A DNA stretch of 64,000 nt from JAOTVV01 sp039591075 (GTDB lineage Bacteria; Gemmatimonadota; Gemmatimonadetes; Gemmatimonadales; GWC2-71-9), in the NCBI GenBank assembly GCA_039591075.1, contig JBDHEI010000003.1:1-64000 (forward strand). Reading direction: 5' to 3'. Numbering within the stretch: the stretch's first letter is position 1; each line of letters begins with the position of its first letter. Made by a program: the position numbers and the translations under genes. Of the stretch, positions 25,235 through 33,396 are shown piece by piece. Under the pieces are notes generated by a model. It worked only from the letters and a program-made list of their open reading frames with translations. It was not told the DNA's origin and searched no databases.

Positions 25235-27151
25235 ATGTTCTGTTCGCGCTGCGGGACCGGCGTCGACGACCAGGCGAAGTTCTGTGCGTCGTGCGGTTTC
25301 GATTTTTCGCAGTTGACGCCAGCGGGCCCGGTGGACGAGCCCGAGCACGGCGAGATCACTGCCGTTCGCGAGGCCCTCCAGGCTGAGTGGGATATCCAGG
25401 AGGAGCTGGGACGCGGCGGCATGGCGATCGTGTTCCGGGCGCAGGACCGCCATCTGGAGCGCGACGTCGCCATCAAGGTGCTCCCGTTCTCCCTGACGTT
25501 CGATCGGCAGTTCGTGGAACGATTCGAGCGTGAGGCGCGAACGGCAGCACGCCTCGAGCACCCGCACATCATCCCCATCTATCGAGTGGGCAAGACCGCC
25601 AACGTCACGTACTTCGTGATGAAGTACCTGCGAGGCGGGTCGCTGTCGGATCTGCTGGAACGCCGTGGGCGGCTCCGGGTCGACGAGATCCGCCGGCTGC
25701 TGATCGAGACCGCCGGGGCGCTTGCGTACGCGCACCGCAGTGAAATCGTGCACCGGGACATGAAGCCCGACAACATCATGTTCGACGAGCTCGGTCACTC
25801 GGTGCTGATGGATTTCGGGATCGCCAAAGCGGCGACGCGGACCCGAATCACGGGAACGGGCATGTCGATCGGGACGCCCCACTACATGAGCCCAGAACAG
25901 GCGCGAGCGCAGGGGCTGGACGGACGAAGCGACATCTACTCCTTGGGTGTCGTGGCCTACCAGTGCCTCACCGGTCAGGTGCCGTTCGACGGGGAGGATG
26001 CCTTCTCGATCGGCTACAAGCACATCATGGAGCCGATCCCGGAGCCACCGCTGCAAACGCCCGAGGAGCAAGATCTCTTCGTGGTGATCCGGCGGATGAT
26101 GGCCAAATCGCGAGACGATCGCTTTCAGTCGGCCGACGAGCTGGAGGCGTTTCTGCAGGGCGAGGGGGCGGTGGGCGACCGGGTCCTCAGGACCTCGATC
26201 TCCGAGGCCACGGGTGCGGCTCCCGCCTCGCCCGGAGCGGCGTCTGGGGCGCGGCAGGCGCTGGAGGCGACCCCCACGACGCCGATCCCGCAAGTGGAGG
26301 CCGCCGACGGTGCCCCCCGCAAGAAGCGGGGTGGCGTCCTGGTTGCGTTCTTCCTGTTCGTGTTCCTCGGTGCCGGCGGGGCCGGAGGCTATTGGTACTT
26401 CATGTTGGACGGCGTGTGGCCGCCGCCGTTCGTGCACTCGCTGCTTGCGCCGATGGCGACCCCGCCGTCGACGCCTATCGATACTGCCGCCCTGGACTCG
26501 CTCCAGGCCCTCTTCGCCACTCTCGATACCCCGTCGCCCGACTCGGCGGTCGCCGACACTGGTGCTGTGCCATCGCCGCCCGGCGATGGGCCGTCAACCG
26601 GTACGCTCATCGTGAGCGGGTTGCCTGTGGGTACTCGATGGCTCCTCAATGGGGAGGCCCAGTCGGATACCGTCGTCGACGTCGAGCCCAAGACGTATCA
26701 CCTGCGGGTCACACGAACCGGCTACGTCGATTACGAGACGTCGGAGTCGGTGGGTCGGGGCATGCGGGTGCGCGTGGTCGTGCCCCAGCTCGAGCGGGTT
26801 CCGCTCCCAGTCGACCAGCCGGTCGTGCGGCCCAAGCCGGTCGACTACTGTGCCGAACCGGGTCCGGATTACAACAAGAACGGCAGCTGCTTCGATGCCG
26901 CGCCCGCGCCGAGCCGCGCTCCCATCCTCCCGCTGCCCGATGGCGTCCAGGGGACCCCGCGGACCGTCCTGTGGGTGTTGGTGGGTTCGGATGGCCAGGT
27001 GAAGAAGGTGAATTGGCAGCGGCGATCCGGCTCGCCACGCTTCGACGTGGCTGCGCAGGCCTATGCCCGGCAGGGACTGTCCTACACCCCAGCCACGAAG
27101 AACGGGCGCTCTGTGGATGCCTGGCTCCTCCTGCCGGTCACGGGTCGATAG
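25235..27151 (+). CDS. Ser/Thr kinase fused to PEGA and TonB C-terminal domains
   Basis: This 638-residue protein has an N-terminal zinc ribbon (C3, C6, C17, C20). The Hanks-type kinase (about 52-310) has the glycine loop LGRGGMAIV, K81, D175 in HRDMKPDN and D193 in DFG. An Ala/Pro linker leads to a transmembrane helix at about 369-392. Outside the membrane lie a PEGA domain (about 456-520, GTLIVSGLPVGTRWLLNG) and a C-terminal stretch (573-638) with the pattern of the TonB C-terminal domain: TVLWVLVGSDGQVKKVNWQR, then FDVAAQAYARQGLSYTPA. Kinase residues are complete. TonB-type domains normally pair with outer-membrane receptors. Confidence 0.85.
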   Translation: MFCSRCGTGVDDQAKFCASCGFDFSQLTPAGPVDEPEHGEITAVREALQAEWDIQEELGRGGMAIVFRAQDRHLERDVAIKVLPFSLTFDRQFVERFEREARTAARLEHPHIIPIYRVGKTANVTYFVMKYLRGGSLSDLLERRGRLRVDEIRRLLIETAGALAYAHRSEIVHRDMKPDNIMFDELGHSVLMDFGIAKAATRTRITGTGMSIGTPHYMSPEQARAQGLDGRSDIYSLGVVAYQCLTGQVPFDGEDAFSIGYKHIMEPIPEPPLQTPEEQDLFVVIRRMMAKSRDDRFQSADELEAFLQGEGAVGDRVLRTSISEATGAAPASPGAASGARQALEATPTTPIPQVEAADGAPRKKRGGVLVAFFLFVFLGAGGAGGYWYFMLDGVWPPPFVHSLLAPMATPPSTPIDTAALDSLQALFATLDTPSPDSAVADTGAVPSPPGDGPSTGTLIVSGLPVGTRWLLNGEAQSDTVVDVEPKTYHLRVTRTGYVDYETSESVGRGMRVRVVVPQLERVPLPVDQPVVRPKPVDYCAEPGPDYNKNGSCFDAAPAPSRAPILPLPDGVQGTPRTVLWVLVGSDGQVKKVNWQRRSGSPRFDVAAQAYARQGLSYTPATKNGRSVDAWLLLPVTGR

Positions 27152-27165
27152 CCCATCGGCGGCAC

Positions 27166-27669
27166 GTGATCCACCCTTCCGCGTTCATCGCCCCCGGTGC
27201 GGTCGTCCTCGGCGACGTCACCGTCGGGAGCGACGCGTCCGTCTGGTACCACTGCGTCATACGCGCCGACATGGCGCCCATCCGGATCGGGGACCAGGCG
27301 AATATCCAGGATCTCACGACCGTGCATGTCGACGAGGACGTGCCCTGCACCATCGGGAACCGGGTCGGGGTGGGGCATCGGGCCATTCTGCACGGCTGCA
27401 CCGTGGATGACGAGTGCCTTGTGGGGATGGGTGCCGTACTGTTGAACCATGTCCACGTTGGCACGGGGTCCGTCATCGGGGCCGGCGCCGTGGTAACGGA
27501 GGGGGTGACGATCCCACCGCGGTCGCTGGTGCTCGGTGTGCCAGCCCGCGTGGTGCGACCTGTCGACGAGCGGCTCGCCGGGCGAATCGAAACGACCTGG
27601 CGGCACTACGTGGCGTTGGCCCGGCGGCACCGGGCCGGAGGAATCTCGAGGCACCCAACATCTTTGTGA
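27166..27669 (+). CDS. Gamma-type carbonic anhydrase family protein
   Basis: This 167-residue left-handed beta-helix protein is built from hexapeptide repeats (for example FIAPGAVVLGDVTVG). The three His ligands of gamma carbonic anhydrases are H54 in TVHVDE, and H71 and H76 in VGVGHRAILHGC with the canonical five-residue spacing. It lacks the acidic loop of Methanosarcina Cam, so it is of the shorter CamH/YrdA type, whose activity is often undemonstrated. GTG 27166 gives the family's usual start and follows the kinase stop by 14 bases. Confidence 0.85.
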   Translation: MIHPSAFIAPGAVVLGDVTVGSDASVWYHCVIRADMAPIRIGDQANIQDLTTVHVDEDVPCTIGNRVGVGHRAILHGCTVDDECLVGMGAVLLNHVHVGTGSVIGAGAVVTEGVTIPPRSLVLGVPARVVRPVDERLAGRIETTWRHYVALARRHRAGGISRHPTSL

Positions 27670-27714
27670 TGTGAATAGTCGGAAGGCGCGCCGCCGCGCC
27701 GCGTCTTCAGCCAC

Positions 27715-27743
27715 TTGCGTCGCCTCAGGTCGATTTCTACCTT
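27715..27743 (+). promoter_or_regulatory. Promoter for nrdJ
   Basis: TTGCGT (27715-27720) and TACCTT (27738-27743) are separated by 17 bases. The start would be near 27750, leaving a leader of about 95 bases before nrdJ. No cobalamin riboswitch signature is seen in this leader. Confidence 0.45.
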
Positions 27744-27844
27744 GCTTCCCCACGCCGGTGCGGGTCCATCTTCCTCGGATGGCCCATCGAAGTCGATTAG
27801 CTTTCAGTCCGGACACCGCTCGCCAGCTCGAGGAAGGGGCTTTC

Positions 27845-30331
27845 ATGGCATTTGGGGACGATTCCGCGCAGCGCAGTGAGCCGCAGCTCAGCGACAACGC
27901 CGTCACGGTACTCAAGCGGCGCTACCTGATCAAAGACGAGCAAGGGCAGACGGTCGAGGAGCCAGGCGACCTGTTCTGGCGGGTTGCCCGGAACATCGCT
28001 CAGGCCGACGCACGCTATGGCGCGAGTTCGGGGGCGGTGGAAGCGCTCGCTGAGACGTTCTTCGACGTGATGGCGTCACGCGTGTGGATGCCGAACAGCC
28101 CCACCCTGATGAACGCCGGGCGGCCCCTGGGACAGTTGTCGGCCTGCTTCGTCCTGCCGGTCGACGATGCGTTGTCGAACGGCACGACCGGGATCTACGA
28201 CACGCTGCGGAACATGGCGCTCGTCCATCAGTCGGGCGGTGGGACGGGGTTCTCCTTCTCGCAGCTGCGGCCGAAGAACGACGTCGTGCGCTCGACGATG
28301 GGGGTCGCGTCCGGTCCGGTCTCGTTCATGTCGCTGTACGACGCGTCGACCGAGGTCGTGAAGCAGGGCGGCACCCGGCGCGGGGCCAACATGGGCATCC
28401 TGCGGGTCGACCACCCGGATATCCTCGATTTCATTACCTGCAAGAACGACATCACCAAAGTCACGAACTTCAACATCTCGGTCGGCGTGACGGACGCCTT
28501 CATGCAGGCAGTGGAGGCCGGCCGGCAGTACGATCTCGTGCATCCCCGCTCCGGCGAGGTGGTCGGGCAGCTCGATGCCCGTGAGGTGTTCCAGTCGATC
28601 GTCCACGGGGCATGGAAGACGGGCGAGCCCGGGGTGTTCTTCATCGACCGGGCCAACCACTACAACCCGGTTCCCCACCTGGGCAGCTACGAGGCGACCA
28701 ACCCGTGCGGCGAACAGCCGCTCCTGCCCTACGATGTGTGCAATCTCGGCTCGATCAACGTCGGGGCCTTCGTGCAGGACGGGGAGGTGGACTGGGACGG
28801 CCTGCGCCGCACCGTGCACTTGTGCACACACTTCCTCGACAACGTGATCGATGTCAACCGGTATCCTCTGCCGGAGATCACCGACCTCGCGAACCGAATT
28901 CGCCGCATCGGCCTTGGGATCATGGGCTGGGCGGACTTTCTTGTGCGCCTTGGCGTCCCCTACAGCTCCGACGACGCCATCGAGTGGGCCCACCGGATGA
29001 TGCGATTCGTCGACGAGGAGGCCAAGGTCGAAAGCGAGCGGCTCGCTGAGAGCCGCGGGGTGTTCCCGGAATGGGAACGGAGCATCTGGGGTCCCGACAC
29101 GTCCTGCGCTCGGGATGCGGAGGGGAATCGCATCCGGCCGATGCGGCGGCTGCGGAACTGCAATCTGACCACCGTCGCGCCGACGGGCACCATCTCCATC
29201 ATCGCCAGTTGCTCGTCGGGGATCGAACCGCTGTTCGCGGTGGCGTTCATGCGCAATCAGGCGGGTGTCCTGATGCCGGACGTGAATCAGGACTTCGTAG
29301 CCCTGGCTCGACAGGAGGGGTGGTACTCGGAGGATCTCATCAGACGCATCGCCGAGGAGGGCCACATCCACTTCCCGGAGGTCCCGGAGCGGTGGCAAGA
29401 GGTGTTCGTCACCGCTCACGACGTGTCACCCGAGTGGCACATTCGGATGCAGGCGGCATTCCAGGAATGCACCGACAGCGCGATCAGCAAGACCTGCAAC
29501 TTCCCGAACGAGTCCACCGAGGACTACGTCCGCGAGATTTACGAGATGGCCTACCGCGTCGGCTGCAAGGGCGTCACGGTGTACCGAGACGGCAGCCGGG
29601 ATCTCCAGGTGCTCTCGACCGGCAAGACCGCCAAGAAGGTGCAGGACGCGCACGGGAGTGAGCGCGACGGGCGCGACACCGAGGTGGTTGACCTGAAGGC
29701 GCAGGTCGCCGAGTTGGAGGCGGAACTGGGACTGACGCGTAAGCGGATGCACGAGGTCGAGGCCGAGAACCTCCAACGCCGCCAGAAGCGCTCCCGGCCG
29801 GAGTTGCTGCGCGGGACGACCCGCCGTCTCGAAACACCGCTGGGAACCCTGTACGTGACGATCACGGAAGACGATCGCAGCCAACCCTTCGAGATGTTCA
29901 TGAGCCTCGGCAAGGCCGGAGGTGCCCTCATGGCGGATGTTGAAGCCATGGGCCGCCTCATCTCGTTGGCACTGCGCTCAGGTATTCCGCTCCAGGAGAT
30001 CTATCGGCAGTTGCGCGGGATCTCGTCCGACCGGGTGAGCGGGCTCGGACCCAACAAGGTCCTGTCCGTACCGGATGCCATCGGGATCGCCATTGAGAAG
30101 TGGATGCAGGAGAAGCAGGGCGTCCAGCAGGATCTCTTGGAAGAGGTCACGAATCCCGGAGCCGTGGCCACACCGCTCAAGAGCAGCCCGTCGCCATCTG
30201 ACGGAACCCTCTTTGCCTTCAAGCTCGATGCCGATCAGCATGCGGGCGCGTGCCCGGACTGCGGATCCCAGCTCGAGTTTGCCGAGGGCTGCATGAAATG
30301 CCACGTGTGTGGCTTCAGCGAGTGCGGATGA
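27845..30331 (+). CDS. nrdJ: Vitamin B12-dependent (class II) ribonucleoside-diphosphate reductase
   Basis: This 828-residue enzyme reduces ribonucleotides to deoxyribonucleotides with adenosylcobalamin and needs no oxygen. The active-site trio N286, C288, E290 lies in NPCGEQPL. The first redox Cys is in LSACFVLPV, and PTGTISIIASCSSGIEPLF is the conserved phosphate-binding part. The C-terminal region holds a TSCPD-type domain (LETPLGTLYVTITED) and ends in a zinc ribbon (CPDCG, CMKCHVCG). ATG 27845 has a GAGGAAGGGG ribosome site. No nrdR or second reductase is in the window. A strong terminator follows. Confidence 0.95.
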   Translation: MAFGDDSAQRSEPQLSDNAVTVLKRRYLIKDEQGQTVEEPGDLFWRVARNIAQADARYGASSGAVEALAETFFDVMASRVWMPNSPTLMNAGRPLGQLSACFVLPVDDALSNGTTGIYDTLRNMALVHQSGGGTGFSFSQLRPKNDVVRSTMGVASGPVSFMSLYDASTEVVKQGGTRRGANMGILRVDHPDILDFITCKNDITKVTNFNISVGVTDAFMQAVEAGRQYDLVHPRSGEVVGQLDAREVFQSIVHGAWKTGEPGVFFIDRANHYNPVPHLGSYEATNPCGEQPLLPYDVCNLGSINVGAFVQDGEVDWDGLRRTVHLCTHFLDNVIDVNRYPLPEITDLANRIRRIGLGIMGWADFLVRLGVPYSSDDAIEWAHRMMRFVDEEAKVESERLAESRGVFPEWERSIWGPDTSCARDAEGNRIRPMRRLRNCNLTTVAPTGTISIIASCSSGIEPLFAVAFMRNQAGVLMPDVNQDFVALARQEGWYSEDLIRRIAEEGHIHFPEVPERWQEVFVTAHDVSPEWHIRMQAAFQECTDSAISKTCNFPNESTEDYVREIYEMAYRVGCKGVTVYRDGSRDLQVLSTGKTAKKVQDAHGSERDGRDTEVVDLKAQVAELEAELGLTRKRMHEVEAENLQRRQKRSRPELLRGTTRRLETPLGTLYVTITEDDRSQPFEMFMSLGKAGGALMADVEAMGRLISLALRSGIPLQEIYRQLRGISSDRVSGLGPNKVLSVPDAIGIAIEKWMQEKQGVQQDLLEEVTNPGAVATPLKSSPSPSDGTLFAFKLDADQHAGACPDCGSQLEFAEGCMKCHVCGFSECG

Positions 30332-30372
30332 TCCCACCGCCTGGCGCGGCGGACGGATGAAACACGATGGAC

Positions 30373-30399
30373 AGGGGGGCGCGCGACTGCGCCCCCTTT
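30373..30399 (+). terminator. Intrinsic terminator after nrdJ
   Basis: AGGGGGGCGC pairs with GCGCCCCCT (one bulged G) around a six-base loop and is followed by TTT, 42 bases after the nrdJ stop. Confidence 0.7.
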
Positions 30400-30477
30400 G
30401 GTATGTTGCACCCAGGGTGGGTCGGGGGAGGGCCCGGTGAGAGCCGCCAAGCGGCCAGACGCTGACGAGGCGCTACG

Positions 30478-30660
30478 GTGACGAAGGCGTTCCAGCTCGT
30501 ACGGCAACTCCGGCAGGAACGGCGCGATCTCGGCTGGCGCGGTCTGGTGCGCAAGCGGGGGTGGACCCTCGTGGTCATGGTGGTCCTGTTCTACCTCGTC
30601 CGCGATCTCGTCTTGTATGTCGCGATCCCGTTGGCGGTGGCGTTCGGGCTGTCTCGATGA
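30478..30660 (+). CDS. Small single-pass membrane protein
   Basis: This 60-residue protein has a basic amphipathic N-terminus (RQLRQERRDLGWRGLVRKRG) followed by a hydrophobic helix pair (WTLVVMVVLFYLV and LYVAIPLAVAFGL). It starts at GTG 30478 and lies between nrdJ and a zinc-ribbon protein, 13 bases before the latter. Coding potential is supported by composition and by its position in a tight run of genes. Function unknown. Confidence 0.5.
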   Translation: MTKAFQLVRQLRQERRDLGWRGLVRKRGWTLVVMVVLFYLVRDLVLYVAIPLAVAFGLSR

Positions 30661-30673
30661 CCGAGGTAACGCG

Positions 30674-31042
30674 ATGAAAACCAGCGAAATCTGGGCGCGA
30701 GTACGCCGAAGGGGGGCTCACGGGCTCCGACGCGGCGCGTGGTACCCCGTGGTCAGCGAGGTGAGAGACGACCTCGTGCTCGTGGACGTCGCCAGGCGGA
30801 ACGTTCCTATCCCCCGGGCCTTGGTCGAAGTGAGTGACCAGCGGCCGTCACGGTGGAGTGTCGTGCGGTGGGACCCCTCCGAGGGCGGTGCGAAACGCCT
30901 GAGCCAAGAGGGTCACACCATGATATATGCCGTGTGTCCCGTGTGCCGCTCGCGAGCCAACTTCGAAGAAGCCAAGCCGGAAAGCATGCCGTGCTCGGAA
31001 TGCGGAGGCGAGTTCGAGGTGGATTGGGATCACCCCTGCTGA
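30674..31042 (+). CDS. Small zinc-ribbon protein
   Basis: This 122-residue protein has an N-terminal region with a beta-rich SH3-like look (GAWYPVVSEVRDDLVLVDVARRNV). A C-terminal zinc ribbon follows, with CPVC and CSEC pairs spaced about 20 residues, resembling MJ0042-type ribbons. The ATG at 30674 is chosen because the region before it matches the out-of-frame end of the previous gene. A nucleic-acid or protein-binding role is likely from the ribbon; nothing more specific can be said. Confidence 0.6.
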   Translation: MKTSEIWARVRRRGAHGLRRGAWYPVVSEVRDDLVLVDVARRNVPIPRALVEVSDQRPSRWSVVRWDPSEGGAKRLSQEGHTMIYAVCPVCRSRANFEEAKPESMPCSECGGEFEVDWDHPC

Positions 31043-31085
31043 ACCGGCTCCACCCCGGGCCCGCGACGCCACTCCCACCACCATT

Positions 31086-31115
31086 CTGACGACCCCCCGA
31101 GCCGGTCCCTATATT
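31086..31115 (+). promoter_or_regulatory. ispG promoter, probably leaderless
   Basis: CTGACG (31086-31091) and TATATT (31110-31115) are 18 bases apart. The -10 ends 5 bases before the ATG at 31121, so transcription should start at or beside the start codon. No ribosome-binding sequence fits in between. Confidence 0.5.
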
Positions 31116-31120
31116 TCGCC

Positions 31121-32356
31121 ATGCCGATTGTTGAGCGCAGACGAACTGTGACGGCCCAGGTGGGCAACGTCCCGATCGGATCGGCCCATCCGATCGTCGT
31201 TCAGTCGATGACGAACACCGACACTGCCGATGTCGCAGCAACGACGGAACAGGTCGCGGCACTGGCCGCTGCCGGCAGCGAGCTGGTGCGCGTCACCGTC
31301 AATACCGACGCGGCCGCCGCTGCCGTCCCGGAGGTTGCAAAACGCCTCGCCGATCGGGGCGTCGCGGTGCCCATCATCGGAGATTTCCACTACAACGGCC
31401 ACCTGCTTTTGGCTCGGCACGAGGCGCTCGCCGCGACGCTGGCGAAGTACCGGATCAACCCGGGGAATGTCGGTGCCAGGCGGCGCGACGAGAATTTCCG
31501 CACGATCGTGGACATCGCTCTAGCACACGACAAGCCCGTGCGGATCGGTGTCAACTGGGGATCGCTCGACAAGAGCCTCCTGACCGAGTTGATGGACGAG
31601 AATGCCCGACGGTCCACACCGTTCTCCGCGCGAGACGTGACCCTCCACGCCATGGTCGAGAGCGCGATGCGCTCGGCGGAACTCGCCGAGGAGATCGGCC
31701 TGGCACACGACCACATCATCCTCTCGGTCAAGATGTCGCAGGTGCAGGATCTAGTCGACGTCTACCGACAGCTCGCGCCGCGGTCGGACTATCCCTTACA
31801 CCTCGGGCTCACCGAGGCCGGCATGGGAGCCAAGGGCATCGTGGCGAGCGCGGCGGGGTTGGCCATTCTCCTCCTCGAGGGCATTGGCGACACCATCCGC
31901 GTGTCCCTCACGCCGGCGCCAGGCGGCGACCGCGCAGAGGAGGTACGTGTCGCGCAGCAGATTCTACAGGCCATGGGACTTCGAAGTTTCATGCCGCAGG
32001 TGACGGCCTGTCCCGGTTGCGGCCGCACGACGTCCACGTTCTTCCAGGAGATGGCGGAGAAGATCCAAGGCTACTTGCACGCGCAGATGCCTGTGTGGCG
32101 AGAGCACCATCCGGGCGTCGAGGAGATGCGCGTGGCCGTCATGGGCTGCGTGGTCAACGGTCCGGGGGAGTCGAAACACGCCAATATCGGGATCTCGCTC
32201 CCCGGCACCTTCGAAGAACCAAAGGCACCCGTGTACGTCGATGGCGAGCTGTCCGTGACCCTCAAGGGGGATCGGATCGTGGACGAGTTCATCGAAATTC
32301 TCGAGGAATACGTCGGCCGAACATATCCGACGCCGAGGGAACCCGTCACGTCCTGA
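31121..32356 (+). CDS. ispG: 4-hydroxy-3-methylbut-2-enyl diphosphate synthase
   Basis: This 411-residue enzyme of the non-mevalonate isoprenoid pathway reduces MEcPP to HMBPP. The N-terminal TIM barrel starts with the family pattern VGNVPIGSAHPIVVQSMTNTDT. The [4Fe-4S] ligands are C297 and C300 in ACPGCGRT and C343 in VMGCVVNGPGE. A plain bacterial-type length with no insert domain. The gene has a likely own promoter whose -10 sits 5 bases before the ATG. Electron donor (flavodoxin or ferredoxin) is not determined by sequence. Confidence 0.96.
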   Translation: MPIVERRRTVTAQVGNVPIGSAHPIVVQSMTNTDTADVAATTEQVAALAAAGSELVRVTVNTDAAAAAVPEVAKRLADRGVAVPIIGDFHYNGHLLLARHEALAATLAKYRINPGNVGARRRDENFRTIVDIALAHDKPVRIGVNWGSLDKSLLTELMDENARRSTPFSARDVTLHAMVESAMRSAELAEEIGLAHDHIILSVKMSQVQDLVDVYRQLAPRSDYPLHLGLTEAGMGAKGIVASAAGLAILLLEGIGDTIRVSLTPAPGGDRAEEVRVAQQILQAMGLRSFMPQVTACPGCGRTTSTFFQEMAEKIQGYLHAQMPVWREHHPGVEEMRVAVMGCVVNGPGESKHANIGISLPGTFEEPKAPVYVDGELSVTLKGDRIVDEFIEILEEYVGRTYPTPREPVTS

Positions 32357-32397
32357 GCAATCACCGCCGCCGATAGTGGAGGGTTGGGAGGAGCGCA

Positions 32398-33396
32398 GTG
32401 GCTCGAGGTACCGTGTCGCGACTGGTTGCCCTGTTTCTGCTCGTGGGCTGTGAGCACACCACCCCCTTCGAGCTGCGAGATCCCGAGCCGATGGGACCCG
32501 CGAGCGCCCAACTCCCGCTCCGCCTCACCTTCAACCCGTCCGAAGACCGCGACCCCGCCGCCGGCCCCGACGTGATCGTCTTCAGTCGCCTGGAGCCCGG
32601 GCGGACGGACCTGGACCGCTGCCTGGCGTTCCTGCCAGCTCGGGGTGGCACGCTGATGCGCTCGGTCTGTGCCGGCGGTCCGCACGCCGACGGGGTCACC
32701 GATGGCTGGCTCCAGCCCGCGCTGTCGGCCGGTGGCCGGATCGCCTATGTGCGAGAGCGCGCCACGTTTCCTGCCATCGCCCCAACGTCCCGCGACCTGG
32801 TCGTCGCTCCCGTCGCAGCTCCGGACAGCGTGACCGACGAGGTGCTGGTGCTGTTCCAGGCGGCCGACGGCCGCCGCATCACCGCACTGCGCGAGTTGCA
32901 GTGGACCGGCTCTGACCTTCGCTTCGTGGCTGGCCAGGATTCATTCCCGCGCGTGGCCGGGGTGTTCGACACGGCGTTCACGCCGGTGGCGCTCGCCGAG
33001 CTCACCCCGACCGTCGGGGTGCTCCGCGAAATCCCAGGGACAGGCGGTGCGTTTGCGCACGCCTCGGCCCCCGACGGCGGTATCTGGTTTGTGGCGATCG
33101 GTGCTCCATCGACCCTGATGCACGTTGCACCGGATGGGTCCGGAGCCCGGGTGTTCGGGACGTTCTCGCGACCGGTGGCAGCACTGACAGCGGTCGACGG
33201 ACAGCCGGTGGCAGTCCTGGCAAACACCGACCCAACCTCGGTGGAATGGCTGGACGCCGAAACCGGAGCGGTGGTGGGAGGCACATCGATTGCCGGTGAG
33301 GCCGGCCGCATTGTCGACGTGCCCGGCTCCCGGCGCTTCGTGCTGGAGCTTCGGCGTGGGGCCGACACCGATCTCTGGCTCCTGGAGCTCCCGTGA
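32398..33396 (+). CDS. Beta-propeller lipoprotein beside a TonB-dependent receptor
   Basis: This 332-residue protein has a lipobox LLVGC with C18 after a short signal. The remainder is a run of strand-rich repeats with the TolB/WD-like patterns 'GRIAYVRE', 'GGIWFVAIG' and 'GSGARVFG', suggesting a six- or seven-bladed propeller. No catalytic motif is visible. Its stop overlaps the receptor start by 4 bases (GTGA), so the pair is translationally coupled, as in SusCD-type pairs of a lipoprotein and a TonB receptor. The ligand is unknown. Confidence 0.65.
   Translation: MARGTVSRLVALFLLVGCEHTTPFELRDPEPMGPASAQLPLRLTFNPSEDRDPAAGPDVIVFSRLEPGRTDLDRCLAFLPARGGTLMRSVCAGGPHADGVTDGWLQPALSAGGRIAYVRERATFPAIAPTSRDLVVAPVAAPDSVTDEVLVLFQAADGRRITALRELQWTGSDLRFVAGQDSFPRVAGVFDTAFTPVALAELTPTVGVLREIPGTGGAFAHASAPDGGIWFVAIGAPSTLMHVAPDGSGARVFGTFSRPVAALTAVDGQPVAVLANTDPTSVEWLDAETGAVVGGTSIAGEAGRIVDVPGSRRFVLELRRGADTDLWLLELP

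Noticed and set aside
27670..27844. Cobalamin riboswitch ahead of the B12-dependent reductase
   Set aside because: The 175-base leader has no clear B12-box pattern (a GCCACTT occurs but lacks flanking conserved stems).
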